61,010 nucleotides of DNA, taken from Deltaproteobacteria bacterium (GTDB lineage: Bacteria > Desulfobacterota > Desulfarculia > Desulfarculales > Desulfarculaceae). Shown piece by piece: positions 26,151 to 35,370 of this stretch. How positions within the stretch are numbered: the first letter of the stretch is position 1; the number at the start of each line of letters is the position of its first letter. The stretch is from the NCBI GenBank assembly GCA_020444205.1, contig JAHLLJ010000008.1, positions 1-61,010 on the forward strand, written 5' to 3'. The position numbers and the translations under genes are program-made. Under the pieces are notes generated by a model. That model ran no database searches and had not been told where the DNA came from. It saw nothing but the letters and a program-made list of their open reading frames with translations.

Positions 26151-26382
26151 ATGCTGCCATTTGTAGGCTGTCCTCAAAGAGTATAACAAATTGGTTTAAT
26201 CAGAATTTCTGTTCCGCATATGAATGTGTAGCTAGTGCAATTTACATTTAACATCGACTACAAAAGGATTTTGACCAGAACTATGAGCCCTCACACCCGT
26301 ACCCCTGGGCGCGGTGGGTTGACCTGTACCCCTTAAAGTGAGCCAGACTTTAGTTGGGATTTTGGGCAGAAAGCATGGTGGG

Positions 26383-27264
26383 CTAATCCAGGACCTTGGT
26401 TTTGACCCGGCGACTAAGACCCGCCCCGCCGGCAAGGATCAGCACCCCGCCCAGAATAAGGTGCCAGGTCAGTGGCTCGCCAAAAAACAGCACCCCCCAC
26501 GCGCCGGCAATGATGACCTGGCTCATGAGGACCACCCCGCCTTCGGCGGCTGGCAGGTGATAAAAACCCTGGTTCATCAGCACCTGACCGATGGTGGCCA
26601 CCGCGCCGATGGAGGCCAGGTACAGCAGGCCAATGCCCGAAGGTAGCAGGGGCTCCACGCCCAAGGTTAGTGGCCAGATGGATACCACAGCCGCAGCCAG
26701 GCAGAAGAAGAAGTAAATGCAATAGGGGCTGTGCTGACCGGCCAAGCGCCGCACCAAGGCCATGTTAAGGCCGGCCACCACGCTGGTGATCAGCGCGCAG
26801 AGGTGGCCCAGGCGCAGGTGCATATCCCCACCTGGGGACAGAACCACAACCGTGCCCGAAAAGGCCAGGGCGATGAGCAGCCAGTCTCGTCTGGCCACCC
26901 GCTCGTCGTTCAACCAGGGTGAGAAGATGGCCGCGAAGGCCGGAAAGAGGAAAAACAGCACCATTACCTCGGTCAAAGGAATCTGACGCATGGCCACTAC
27001 CAGGCATAGAAAGCCGATGGTGCCCAACAGTCCACGGATGATCAAAAGCCTCAAGTTGGGGCCCAGGATGGCCACCCGGAAGCAGCCAGAGAGTCCCAGC
27101 ATGAACACTATACCGAACAGGGACCGGTAGAAACTGATCTGCCATACGCCGACCGCTTGGCCAGCTAGCTTGATAAACACCCCTACCAAGGCGAAGAAAA
27201 AGGCGGATAAAACCATGCACCCCGCCCCGACGAGCAGGTTGCGATTTCCACTGGAGTTGATCAA
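26383..27264 (-). CDS. EamA/DMT-family transporter
   Basis: A 293-residue protein with ten hydrophobic segments in two EamA repeats. Typical segments: FFFALVGVFIKLAG, VWQISFYRSLFGIVFML, MRQIPLTEVMVLFFLFPAFAAIFSPWL, FYHLPAAEGGVVLMSQVI and a basic C-terminus. The family mainly exports metabolites or amino acids. It is complete, in contrast to the broken paralogue at 25517-25960. Confidence 0.9.
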   Translation of the reverse strand: MINSSGNRNLLVGAGCMVLSAFFFALVGVFIKLAGQAVGVWQISFYRSLFGIVFMLGLSGCFRVAILGPNLRLLIIRGLLGTIGFLCLVVAMRQIPLTEVMVLFFLFPAFAAIFSPWLNDERVARRDWLLIALAFSGTVVVLSPGGDMHLRLGHLCALITSVVAGLNMALVRRLAGQHSPYCIYFFFCLAAAVVSIWPLTLGVEPLLPSGIGLLYLASIGAVATIGQVLMNQGFYHLPAAEGGVVLMSQVIIAGAWGVLFFGEPLTWHLILGGVLILAGGAGLSRRVKTKVLD

Positions 27265-27342
27265 GCGTTACTCCTAGACCCTGGGACGTGCGCTGGCAGG
27301 GAGGCGTATGGCTTATGTCCTGAACAAGGTAACCGCAACGCC

Positions 27343-27597
27343 TTAAAGATATAACAGGAGCGGTCCATCTGCGACCCCTGGGGCCGGCTTGGTGGCCCGT
27401 CGCCAGCTTTTTGGTTCGTTCGCCGCAGTCAGTGGGTGCATTTCACTTACATATCTGAAAACCATGCCCCGTGACAGATCCAACTGCTTGGCCGCACCGG
27501 CTGCCCTTACCTGCTCTGTCAAACCCAATGCCTCGGCCCTGAATTCCGGCAAGTAGCGCCTGTGGGAAAACTTCTGACCATTTGATTGCTTGCTCAT
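27343..27597 (-). pseudogene. IS3-type transposase orfA remnant
   Basis: The first 45 residues (RRYLPEFRAEALGLTEQ, AAGAAKQLDLSRG) match the helix-turn-helix N-terminus of IS3 OrfA proteins. After that the frame diverges and no OrfB follows, so it is a dead scrap. Confidence 0.7.
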
Positions 27598-27719
27598 GGA
27601 TCATCTCTCTCGCAAAATTTACTCGCTTAGCAAAGTGTCCGTCAAAACTGAGCAGGATCACCCCCTTGCCGATCCGAAAAACGGTCTCGCCGAGGAGGTG
27701 AATCAGTCAGCTATTAGTA

Positions 27720-27893
27720 AACACCGACGTCTATCTCCACACCCGCACTCAATACAGTCTGCTGGACGAGACCACCGGACTGCCAGGCCTTATGACGCGG
27801 GCCAAGGATCTAGGCATGGGCCACAACCTGGGGCTGGGGCCCCTAAACGAAGAGGTGATCAGGCCTGAGGTCTACAGGGAATGTGTCCATTAG
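27720..27893 (+). pseudogene. Fragment resembling the PHP N-terminus of DNA polymerase III alpha
   Basis: An open stretch of 57 codons reads VYLHTRTQYSLLD, LPGLMTRAKDLGM, closely resembling the start of DnaE (HLHTQYSLLDG...LxxRAKxxGM). The following residues (LGLGPLNEEVIRPEVYRE) do not fit DnaE and I do not recognise them. No start or ribosome-binding site is seen. Probably a scrap of a duplicated dnaE joined to other sequence. Confidence 0.45.
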
Positions 27894-28092
27894 CAAAAAC
27901 CGAATCTTGTCCCAAACGCCTTGACGACGTAAAATCATTGGTCTCAACCCTCATGGAGCACATTGCATGGAATACCGCCACGCCGTTTTTCACTATCTGA
28001 AAGTTTCTGACTGGTCGCGGCCTGACCGCGGTTTTCCCCCCCCGCTAAGCTCCGAGACCAGCACTTCCATTTGACCTACCGAGGAGGCAGTA

Positions 28093-28917
28093 ATGAGCCT
28101 GTTGACCATAGATGATTCCAAGTGCAAACGGGATGGTATATGCACCAAGGTGTGCCCCCGGCAACTGATAAGCCAGAAAACCGACGATGCCCTGCCAGCC
28201 ATTGCCCCCGAGAAGGAGGTTTTGTGCTTGGCCTGCGGGCAATGCGTGGTAGTATGCCCCCATGGGGCCTTGAACAACCGCAAGGCGCCCTTGGAGGACT
28301 GTCTCCCGCTGGACAAAAGCCTGGATGTTTCCTGGGATCAGGCCCGGCAGTTCCTGCGCTCTCGGCGCTCCATCCGGGCCTATAAGGCCCAAACCCTGGA
28401 GCGGGCCACCCTGCAAGAGTTGATCGACAATGCACGCTACGCACCCACGGGCGGCAACTCCCAGACCGTTCATTGGGTGGTCATCAACGGGCGTGACAAG
28501 CTGCGGCAACTTTCCGAGAGGACCATTGCCTGGATGCGCCAAGTGGTGGAGCAGCAAAGCGATCCGGTGCTGGCAAGCTATTACGGGCCGGTGGTGGAGA
28601 GTTGGGACACCGGACACGACAGCATCCTGCGGTCAGCCCCCGCCTTACTGATCGCCTCCTCACCCGGCCAAAACCGCAATGGCCTGGTGGATACCAGTAT
28701 CGCCCTCAGCTACCTGGAGTTGTTGGCCCTGACCCTAGGGCTGGGCACCTGTTGGGCCGGCCTGCTTCGGGGGGCGATGCTTAACCTGGAGGGCATGGCC
28801 CGGGAAATGGGGGTGCCGGAAGGTAACACGTGGTTCTACCCCATGATGATCGGCTATCCTCAGTTCAAATACCAGCGCCTGCCGGAACGCAAAAAACCCA
28901 GCATAGTCTGGGTATAG
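28093..28917 (+). CDS. Ferredoxin-nitroreductase fusion protein
   Basis: A 274-residue flavoprotein. N-terminal 2x[4Fe-4S] domain (CKRDGICTKVCP and CLACGQCVVVCP, residues 10-56) followed by a nitroreductase fold (about 90-270) with SRRSIRAYKAQ, ARYAPTGGNSQTVHWVVI and LGLGTCWAGLLRGA. Members reduce enones, nitro groups or other small electrophiles with electrons from ferredoxin. Strong GAGGAGG ribosome-binding site; apparently a single-gene unit. Confidence 0.92.
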   Translation: MSLLTIDDSKCKRDGICTKVCPRQLISQKTDDALPAIAPEKEVLCLACGQCVVVCPHGALNNRKAPLEDCLPLDKSLDVSWDQARQFLRSRRSIRAYKAQTLERATLQELIDNARYAPTGGNSQTVHWVVINGRDKLRQLSERTIAWMRQVVEQQSDPVLASYYGPVVESWDTGHDSILRSAPALLIASSPGQNRNGLVDTSIALSYLELLALTLGLGTCWAGLLRGAMLNLEGMAREMGVPEGNTWFYPMMIGYPQFKYQRLPERKKPSIVWV

Positions 28918-29001
28918 ATCCGGCCCTGCCGAATCTGTGGGCCATTCCGGCAGGAATCGGGAAAACAGCGCCGCCTGGCCCGGCCTCCCGGCCAGGGCCG
29001 C

Positions 29002-29820
29002 TCAGCCCGCGCAGGTAGCCGTCCGGTAGGTGTCCGAGAATTTTTCCCCATGCTCCTGGCGGCCCAGAAAGCCCAGCAGGATGCGCAGATAGTCCTGGGG
29101 GCGGTGGTCGTAGGAATTGTGCCCGCAGGCCGGGATCACGGCCAACTCGCCCTGGGGCAGGCCGCGGTACATGGCCAACCCCTCCTCCACCGGGAACAGG
29201 GCGCTGCGGTCGGGGTAGAGCACAAGGGCCGGGGCCGCCGCCTCGGGAAGCTGGGGCCGGAGGTCGAACATCCCGCAGCCGTAGGAGCCGCCCATGTAGC
29301 TGTAGAGGTCAAAGCGCTCTTCGGCCTTTTCCGGCCCATGCCATTTGATCATCTTGTCCTTGACCGCCTGATCAAGCTGGGCATAGGGAAGGGGGAACTT
29401 GGCCTGGTTCAGTTCGGGCATGGGCACCGAGGAGTAACACTGGGTGCTGGCCGCCACCAGGCTCTTGACCGATTCGGGGTGCAGGCGGGCCATATCCAGG
29501 GCAACCACACCGCCCTCGCACTGGCCCACCAGATGGGCCGGTCCCAACTCCAGGGCGGCCATGAGCCCGGTCAGTTCGGCCACCGCCGCGTCGCGGAAGC
29601 CCTCGCTAAAGTAGAACTCCCGGTAATCCTCGCCCTGCTCGCTTTGGCCGTAGCAGCGGCGGTCGTAAGTCACCACTCGGTAGCCGGCCATGACTAGGTG
29701 GGGTAGCACCCCCCGCCACATCTCGCTGCTCCCGAAGCCGTGGTGCAGCAGGATCACCAGAGGCCCCTCGCCGTGCTGCTCAAAATAGACCTGCCGCCCG
29801 ACCAGTTCCAAAAACGCCAT
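29002..29820 (-). CDS. Alpha/beta hydrolase with cysteine at the nucleophile position
   Basis: A 272-residue alpha/beta hydrolase: oxyanion loop LLHHGFGSSEMW, VTYDRRCYGQSE, nucleophile elbow VGQCEGG (residues about 118-124), acid YPDRSALFP and His in ACGHNSYDHRP. The nucleophile elbow holds Cys where Ser is usual (GxCxG). Dienelactone hydrolase is a known Cys case, but the rest looks like the haloperoxidase/lactonase branch. Substrate unknown. A GGAGAGG ribosome-binding site precedes the ATG. Confidence 0.9.
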   Translation of the reverse strand: MAFLELVGRQVYFEQHGEGPLVILLHHGFGSSEMWRGVLPHLVMAGYRVVTYDRRCYGQSEQGEDYREFYFSEGFRDAAVAELTGLMAALELGPAHLVGQCEGGVVALDMARLHPESVKSLVAASTQCYSSVPMPELNQAKFPLPYAQLDQAVKDKMIKWHGPEKAEERFDLYSYMGGSYGCGMFDLRPQLPEAAAPALVLYPDRSALFPVEEGLAMYRGLPQGELAVIPACGHNSYDHRPQDYLRILLGFLGRQEHGEKFSDTYRTATCAG

Positions 29821-29837
29821 GCCCTCTCCTGCTAACC

Positions 29838-29860
29838 GAAATTATGCGGCAGACGCCGCG
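29838..29860 (-). promoter_or_regulatory. Second copy of the repeated upstream element
   Basis: Sequence gaaattatgcggcagacgccgcg, matching 26017-26038 at about 18 of 20 shared positions. It ends 18 bases before the hydrolase start, so it would lie in the leader or promoter. Confidence 0.35.
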
Positions 29861-30358
29861 CTCCTCATTTTCAATTTTTCCGACATTCCTGTCCAACCCT
29901 GGGGGCTCACTCAGGTGGCATCCGAAGGCCTCACAACCAATTTCCTTAGGCGATTTGCCACTGAAAACAGGATGGACATTGCAGTCACCTTGATTTTGGG
30001 CATAGTAGCCCTTATCTGTTTTGGCGGTCAATCGTGTGTCCGCCTTCAACCCGTACACAGCATTTCCCGGCACTGGTGGGCCAGTAGTGGGAACGACGAA
30101 GCCACATGTACTCACAAACGCCGGTCATGGTAGAGCCTTTGTGATCCTAATGATTTGATACTTCATGGACGGCTTCACGTCTTAACCCATTCGCGCCAGG
30201 TCTGCCCTCATGGGCAGGCAAGGGGCAGGGGAGGGACATCTTCGGCCACAAAATGAAGCCCCCGATCGCGCGGAAGGCAATAAATCAAGGAGAAAACAGG
30301 AGACTCCTACCGGCTTCGCCTTTGTGTAATATGGTCTTATTTGGGGGGCAACCTGGGA
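29861..30358. other. Gene-free region between hydrolase and ABC operon end
   Basis: About 500 bases with only spurious short frames. Apart from the likely promoter of the minus-strand hydrolase I see nothing definable. Confidence 0.5.
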
Positions 30359-30396
30359 TCAAAAAAGGGCCCGCCCGACAAACCACGGGCGGGCCC
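30359..30396 (-). terminator. Intrinsic terminator of the amide/Liv operon
   Basis: A perfect 11-base stem GGGCCCGCCCG/CGGGCGGGCCC with an 8-base loop followed on the minus strand by TTTTTT. It lies 30 bases after the stop of the binding-protein gene. Confidence 0.9.
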
Positions 30397-30426
30397 TGAT
30401 GCGAGCCTGCTATCAGATTGCGGGTT

Positions 30427-31587
30427 TTAGTCGTTTACGACCTTCTCACCCTGGGCACGACCCAAAATCTCGTACTTACCGTCCTTGACCTGAATCAGGA
30501 ATTCATCCAATACGATTTGGTTGTTTTTATCGAAGTAGATCTCTCGGCCCTGCACGCTGGGATATTTCACCTTGGTCAGTGCGTCGCGCACTGCTGCCGG
30601 AGCGGTGCTCTTGGCCATCTTAACGGCCTGGGCCACAATGTACACCGTCTCATAGCCACTCATGGCGAACTTGTCCGGTACCTGCTTGTAAGCCTTTTCG
30701 TAAGCCGCCACGAACTTCTTGTTGGCCGGGGTATCGATGTTAGGCACGTAGCGGGTGGGGCCGGCCATACCATTGGAGTTGGCCCCGGTAAGCTTCATGA
30801 AGTCGGGGTTGAAATAGGCGCTGGTGGGATCTAACAGGCGCACTTCCTTGGTCAGGCCGATCTCGGCCATCTGGTTGGTGGCCACTGAGTGTTCAGCGGT
30901 GTTGGCGATGAGGGCAATTCCATCGGGCTTCTTGGCCCTAATCTTGGTGAGCAGGGTGTAGTAGTCGGTGGCGCCTTGGGGATGATACTCCACCGCCACG
31001 ACCTCGCCGCCTTCCTTTTTCACCAGTGAGCTAAGCGACTCCACGCCGCCCCGGCCGTAGTCGTCGTTGCGGGCCAGGAAAGCCCAGCGCTTAATCTTCA
31101 GGCTGTTGATGGCTTCCTTGACGAATGCGCGGGCCATCATGTCGGAGTTGTCACAGTTGCGGAAAATCCACTTGTTGCCCTGCTTAGTGATAGGCGGGGC
31201 AATAGAGATGGGGGTGACCTGGGGCACCTTATTGCGCTTAGCCACCTCGGCATCGGCCAGGGTGGAGGTGCTGCAGAAGTCGCCGATTACCACGGAAACC
31301 TTGTCCCGGGTCATGAGCTTTTCCACCGCGGCCACTGACATGCGCGGGTTGCAGGTGCTGTCTTCCTTGACGATCTCAATTGGCATCTTCTGGCCGTTAA
31401 AATCAATGCCGCCGGCAGCGTTGATTTGCTTGACCGCCAAATCAATACCGTTGAATGTGCGGGTGCCATCGGAGCCCACCGGCCCGGAAAAGGGCAGAAC
31501 CACGCCCACCTTCACCGGCCCTGCGGCCCAGGCCGCTGTGGCCATGAGAGCCACTATGGCTGCAGCCATTATCATTATTTTTTTCAT
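30427..31587 (-). CDS. livJ: Branched-chain-type ABC substrate-binding protein
   Basis: A 386-residue periplasmic binding protein with signal peptide (cleavage after AWA near 21). Type-1 binding-protein features: VGVVLPFSGPVGSDGTRTFNGIDLAVKQINAAGG, VIGDFCSTSTLADAEV and RAFVKEAINSLK. Family ligands are amino acids, amides, urea or aromatic acids. Given the amidases in this operon, a small amide or its acid is a reasonable guess. It is last in the operon before the terminator. Confidence 0.93.
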   Translation of the reverse strand: MKKIMIMAAAIVALMATAAWAAGPVKVGVVLPFSGPVGSDGTRTFNGIDLAVKQINAAGGIDFNGQKMPIEIVKEDSTCNPRMSVAAVEKLMTRDKVSVVIGDFCSTSTLADAEVAKRNKVPQVTPISIAPPITKQGNKWIFRNCDNSDMMARAFVKEAINSLKIKRWAFLARNDDYGRGGVESLSSLVKKEGGEVVAVEYHPQGATDYYTLLTKIRAKKPDGIALIANTAEHSVATNQMAEIGLTKEVRLLDPTSAYFNPDFMKLTGANSNGMAGPTRYVPNIDTPANKKFVAAYEKAYKQVPDKFAMSGYETVYIVAQAVKMAKSTAPAAVRDALTKVKYPSVQGREIYFDKNNQIVLDEFLIQVKDGKYEILGRAQGEKVVND

Positions 31588-31677
31588 GTATCCATCTCCT
31601 TTGTCACATGGGTTCTATATGAACCAAGGTTTCCTAGTAACGAAACACTACCCGCCGCAAATCACCGATGGGTGAGG

Positions 31678-32085
31678 CTATAAAAGTAGCGACATCTTCT
31701 GGATACGGACGCTAAGAGGAGTCAGGGGGATTATCCGCCCCTTGGCTAACTCCACCCGCCAGGGTACCTCAACCGGATCAAGCCCGATCTCCTGGTAGGC
31801 GTAGACGACCCGGTAAACGCCTTGTCCTGTTTTTTTGGCTCGCCAGCCCAACACGCCAATGCCTCGGTTGGACTGGGGTTTCCATTGGCGCATGTTTAGC
31901 TCCATCAGGCTGCCGATGGTTTCAGGACCCCCTTGACCACCACCATATTGCTCCACCAGGCGGCAGGCTCGAGTACTTTCGTCGTCCTGGGAGGGCACGG
32001 AGGTGCGCCCTGAAGTCCACGCTGGGATGCCCAAAAGAAGGTAGCAACAAAGCAGGCTATAGGCCCATATACGCTTCACGCACAT
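31678..32085 (-). CDS. Hypothetical exported protein in the Liv operon
   Basis: A 135-residue protein with an N-terminal hydrophobic stretch ending in a signal-like PAWTSG. The rest shows a RACRLVEQYGGGQ segment and QSNRGIGVLGWRAKKTGQGVYRVVYAYQE, a beta-rich pattern with no family I recognise. Its start overlaps the livF stop by 29 bases, and it lies between livF and the binding-protein gene, so it is probably co-transcribed and periplasmic. Confidence 0.65.
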   Translation of the reverse strand: MCVKRIWAYSLLCCYLLLGIPAWTSGRTSVPSQDDESTRACRLVEQYGGGQGGPETIGSLMELNMRQWKPQSNRGIGVLGWRAKKTGQGVYRVVYAYQEIGLDPVEVPWRVELAKGRIIPLTPLSVRIQKMSLLL

Positions 32086-32761
32086 ACTCGTCGTTCAAAA
32101 GGTCGCTGGAGAGGCCAGAGGCGCCAATTTTGCCGTTTTCAATCACATAGGCCCGGCTGGAGTTCTCGAGGGCCATGTAGGCGTTCTGCTCTACCAAAAG
32201 GATGGAGATGCCTTCCTGATTGATAGTGCGGATCATCTCGAAAATGCCCTCCACTAGGATGGGAGCTAAACCCATAGAGGGCTCGTCAAGCATCAAAAGC
32301 TTTGGATCTGCCATCAGAGCCCGTCCAATGGCCAGCATTTGTTGCTCCCCTCCGGAAAGGCTGCCGGCCATCTGGCGGCGGCGTTCGGCTAAACGGGGAA
32401 AGCGCTCATATACGTATTCGGTGAGTTGTCGTTTACGCTGGGCGTCGTCCAGCACCATACCGCCCATGTTAAGGTTTTCGGCGATGGTCATATCCGGGAA
32501 GACCTGGCGGCCTTCGGGACAGTGGGCGATTCCCAGACGCACCACCTTGTGGGATGGTGCTCCAGTGATTTTCTGACCCTTCCAAAGCACCTCGCCGCTT
32601 TTAATTTTCATCATGCCCTGGACCGCCCGCAGGGTGGTGGACTTGCCTGCTCCGTTGGCTCCGATGAGCGATACAATTTCCCCTTCGTCCACGGTGAGCG
32701 ATACACCACGCAAGGCGGGGACGTTGTCGTAGGAGACACGGACGTCATTAAGGTCAAGCAC
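32057..32761 (-). CDS. livF: ABC transporter ATP-binding protein LivF
   Basis: A 234-residue ATPase: Walker A GANGAGKST (about 36-44), signature LSGGEQQML, Walker B LLMLDEPSMGLAP and a switch-region H replaced by VEQNAYM as usual for LivF. Overlaps livG by eight bases. Confidence 0.94.
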   Translation of the reverse strand: MLDLNDVRVSYDNVPALRGVSLTVDEGEIVSLIGANGAGKSTTLRAVQGMMKIKSGEVLWKGQKITGAPSHKVVRLGIAHCPEGRQVFPDMTIAENLNMGGMVLDDAQRKRQLTEYVYERFPRLAERRRQMAGSLSGGEQQMLAIGRALMADPKLLMLDEPSMGLAPILVEGIFEMIRTINQEGISILLVEQNAYMALENSSRAYVIENGKIGASGLSSDLLNDEYVREAYMGL

Positions 32762-33521
32762 TGGCCTGCCTCCCTAGATACACCTCGATCACCTTGGAGT
32801 TAGCGCGAATCTCCTCGGGCTTGCCTTCGGCGATTAGTTCTCCATAGTCCAAGACGAAGATGCGCTCGGATATGTTCATCACCAGGCGCATGTTGTGCTC
32901 CACCAGGCCTACAGTGATCCCAGTCTCCTGGATTTTGCGGATGGTTCCAAGCATGCGCATCGACTCCATGGGGTTCATGCCCGCGGCGGGCTCGTCCAAA
33001 AGCAGCAGATTGGGCTTCACTGCCAAGGCGATGGCAATGTTCAACAGCTTCTGCTCTCCGTAAGGCAGGTTTTGGGTGATGAGATCCTTCTTATCGGCCA
33101 TACCCATAAATTCCAAAATCTCTAGAGCGTGCTCGCGTTTTTTCTCACGCTGCTCGCAGGCAGCGCGGGTTGCCAGAAATGACTGCCACAGTGAGGTGTG
33201 GTCATGCAGGTGATTACCGATCATCACTGCTTCCAGCACGGTGAGATCGCGGAAAATTTTGGTTTGCTGAAAGGTACGCACCACACCTAGCTTGGCGATA
33301 TCAGAGGTATGCATGTGGTTCATCTCTGCACCCTGGAACTTCACAGATCCCGAGTCGGCCCTAGTCACCCCGGTGATGAGATCGAACAGGGTGGTCTTGC
33401 CTGCTCCATTGGGGCCAATGATGCTGACGATCTCGCCTTTCTCAATGCTCAGGCTGATGTCGCTGTTGGCACTGACGCCGCCGTATGACTTTGACAAATT
33501 GCTGATCGTTAAAAAATCCAT
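32754..33521 (-). CDS. livG: ABC transporter ATP-binding protein LivG
   Basis: A 255-residue ATPase: Walker A GPNGAGKTT (about 37-45), the long LivG insert with VVRTFQQTKIFRDLTVLEAVMIGNH, a degenerate signature LPYGEQKLL, Walker B LLLLDEPAAGMNP and VEHNMRLVM. Pairs with LivF on the LivHM permease. Confidence 0.94.
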   Translation of the reverse strand: MDFLTISNLSKSYGGVSANSDISLSIEKGEIVSIIGPNGAGKTTLFDLITGVTRADSGSVKFQGAEMNHMHTSDIAKLGVVRTFQQTKIFRDLTVLEAVMIGNHLHDHTSLWQSFLATRAACEQREKKREHALEILEFMGMADKKDLITQNLPYGEQKLLNIAIALAVKPNLLLLDEPAAGMNPMESMRMLGTIRKIQETGITVGLVEHNMRLVMNISERIFVLDYGELIAEGKPEEIRANSKVIEVYLGRQASA

Positions 33522-33536
33522 GCTGCCTTACACCAT

Positions 33537-34514
33537 CTAACTTTCCAGCGACGCGCTGCGCTGCTTGAACTGATCCACCAGGCCCACAATGCCCTTGGGG
33601 AAAAAGATCACCACTAGCATGAGCATAAGACCATAGATGACGAACTGCAGGTCTCCGGCAAAGCGCAAAACTTCAGGAAGGGCGGTGAGTATCATCGCAC
33701 CTACAAGCGGTCCCACTATGGTGCCCCTACCCCCAATGATAACCATGGTCACCAGATAGATAGATTCGCCAAGGCTGAAGGAGTCCGGACTGATGAACAT
33801 GGTGTAGTGCGCGTAGAGGCTGCCGGCGGCACCGGCCAGGGCAGTGCTAATGACAAAGGCCGTCATGCGGCAGTCACGCGGCTGCACCCCGATAGATGAG
33901 GCCAGTAAGGGGTCCTCCCGGGTGGCGATAAAGGCCTCGCCGAACTTGTATCGCAGCAGGTTGCGCACCAAAATCAGAATTACTATCATCACCGCGAAGG
34001 CTAGGTAGTAGAAAGCCAGCTTGTCGCCAAAGGAAATATTAAGTCCGAAGAAGTCAAAGGTACCCGGCGAGGGTATGCCTGGTAGACCCATGGGACCGCG
34101 GGTGAGGTCTACCAGGTTGATGATAAGAAGCACCACGATTCCCTGGAAGCCAAGGGTAGCTATGGCGAAGTAGTGCCCGCTCAGGCGCAGGGCAGGAATG
34201 CCGATGATAAATCCCATGAATCCAGCAGCTGCGATGGCCAGTGGGAAGGCCGCGGCAAAGGGCAGGCCCAGCTTGACCATGAGCAGTGCCGAAGTGTAGG
34301 CCCCAATTCCGTAGAATGCGGCGTGCCCGAGGGATAACTCACCGATGTAGCCCACGATGATGCCCAGGCTTACTGCAAGGATAATGTTGATCACCGCACT
34401 GATCATGATGTGCTGGTAAAAAGCTTCGTTAAAAATCAGGGGCAGAACCAGCGCCGCGAGCACTAGCCCTCCTTGGGGAGCTAACTTACGCACGGGCGCC
34501 CCCTTTGCTGCCAA
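33537..34514 (-). CDS. livM: ABC transporter permease LivM
   Basis: A 325-residue membrane protein with about nine hydrophobic segments and the family segments GYIGELSLGHAAFYGIGAYTSALL, YFAIATLGFQGIV, GPMGLPGIPSPG and MVIIGGRGTIVGPLVGA. Overlaps livH by 29 bases. Confidence 0.93.
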   Translation of the reverse strand: MAAKGAPVRKLAPQGGLVLAALVLPLIFNEAFYQHIMISAVINIILAVSLGIIVGYIGELSLGHAAFYGIGAYTSALLMVKLGLPFAAAFPLAIAAAGFMGFIIGIPALRLSGHYFAIATLGFQGIVVLLIINLVDLTRGPMGLPGIPSPGTFDFFGLNISFGDKLAFYYLAFAVMIVILILVRNLLRYKFGEAFIATREDPLLASSIGVQPRDCRMTAFVISTALAGAAGSLYAHYTMFISPDSFSLGESIYLVTMVIIGGRGTIVGPLVGAMILTALPEVLRFAGDLQFVIYGLMLMLVVIFFPKGIVGLVDQFKQRSASLES

Positions 34515-35370
34515 AGAGGCCAGTGGGTTTGGTCAGCAGCACCAGGATCATGATGGAAAAGCCGATGATATCCAAAAACTCGGCGGGCATCACCGCCCCA
34601 GCCACGGTTTCCAAAAGGCCTAGGCCCAGTCCCGCCACAATGGAGCCGATGATGCTGCCCATGCCTCCCACGATAACTACGATGAAGGCCTTGACGATGA
34701 TGTGGATGCCCATGGCTGGCTCGGTGACGAACATGGCTCCCACCAGGGCCCCGGCGATGCCTGCCAGCATGGAACCGATAATGAAAGTTGATGCAAATAC
34801 CCGGTCGGTATTGACTCCGACGATCCGCGCGGCCGTAAAATTTTGGGCTGTGGCCCGCATCTGATTGCCCAGGGATGAGTACTTGACAAAGTAGGACAGC
34901 AAGGCCACAAGCAAAAAGGCTACCACCACCACCAGAAGACGCTGGGTGGTGAGGTAAACGTCGGCGAAGTGGATCAACTGCTTCATGTAGGGGGAGGGGA
35001 TGCGCCTGAGGTCCGGGCCGAAGATGAAGTTGATGCCGTAGAGTAGGAAGGTGGACAGACCGACGGTGACCAGCACGTAGTTGATGGGGTGCGGGTCCCG
35101 CCGTCTAAGGGAGCGAATGATGAGCTTTTCGGTAATGAAGCCAAAGATGCCCACAATAACCGCTGTAGCCACGATGGCCACCGGGTAAGGCAACCCCAGG
35201 TTGCTCACGCACAAAAAGGCCACAAATGCACCGACCATGTAGAACTCGCCGTGAGCGAAGTTGACCACGTCGATGATGCCGAAGATCAGGGTTAGCCCCA
35301 AAGCCACCAGCACGTAGATGCTGCCCAGGACTATCCCGTTGGCCACCAGTTGAGGGATAAACTCAAGCAT
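34486..35370 (-). CDS. livH: ABC transporter permease LivH
   Basis: A 294-residue permease with segments GIVLGSIYVLVALGLTLIFG, VVNFAHGEFYMVGAF, SSLGNQMRATAQN, GVNTDRVFASTFIIGSMLAGIAGAL and VIVGGMGSIIGSIVAGLGLGLLE. Its start overlaps the nitrilase stop by eight bases, tying transport to amide hydrolysis. Confidence 0.93.
   Translation of the reverse strand: MLEFIPQLVANGIVLGSIYVLVALGLTLIFGIIDVVNFAHGEFYMVGAFVAFLCVSNLGLPYPVAIVATAVIVGIFGFITEKLIIRSLRRRDPHPINYVLVTVGLSTFLLYGINFIFGPDLRRIPSPYMKQLIHFADVYLTTQRLLVVVVAFLLVALLSYFVKYSSLGNQMRATAQNFTAARIVGVNTDRVFASTFIIGSMLAGIAGALVGAMFVTEPAMGIHIIVKAFIVVIVGGMGSIIGSIVAGLGLGLLETVAGAVMPAEFLDIIGFSIMILVLLTKPTGLFGSKGGARA

Noticed and set aside
28918-29001. Terminator between nitroreductase and hydrolase genes
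   Set aside because: Several GC-rich inverted repeats are present between the converging genes but none is followed by a convincing T run on either strand.
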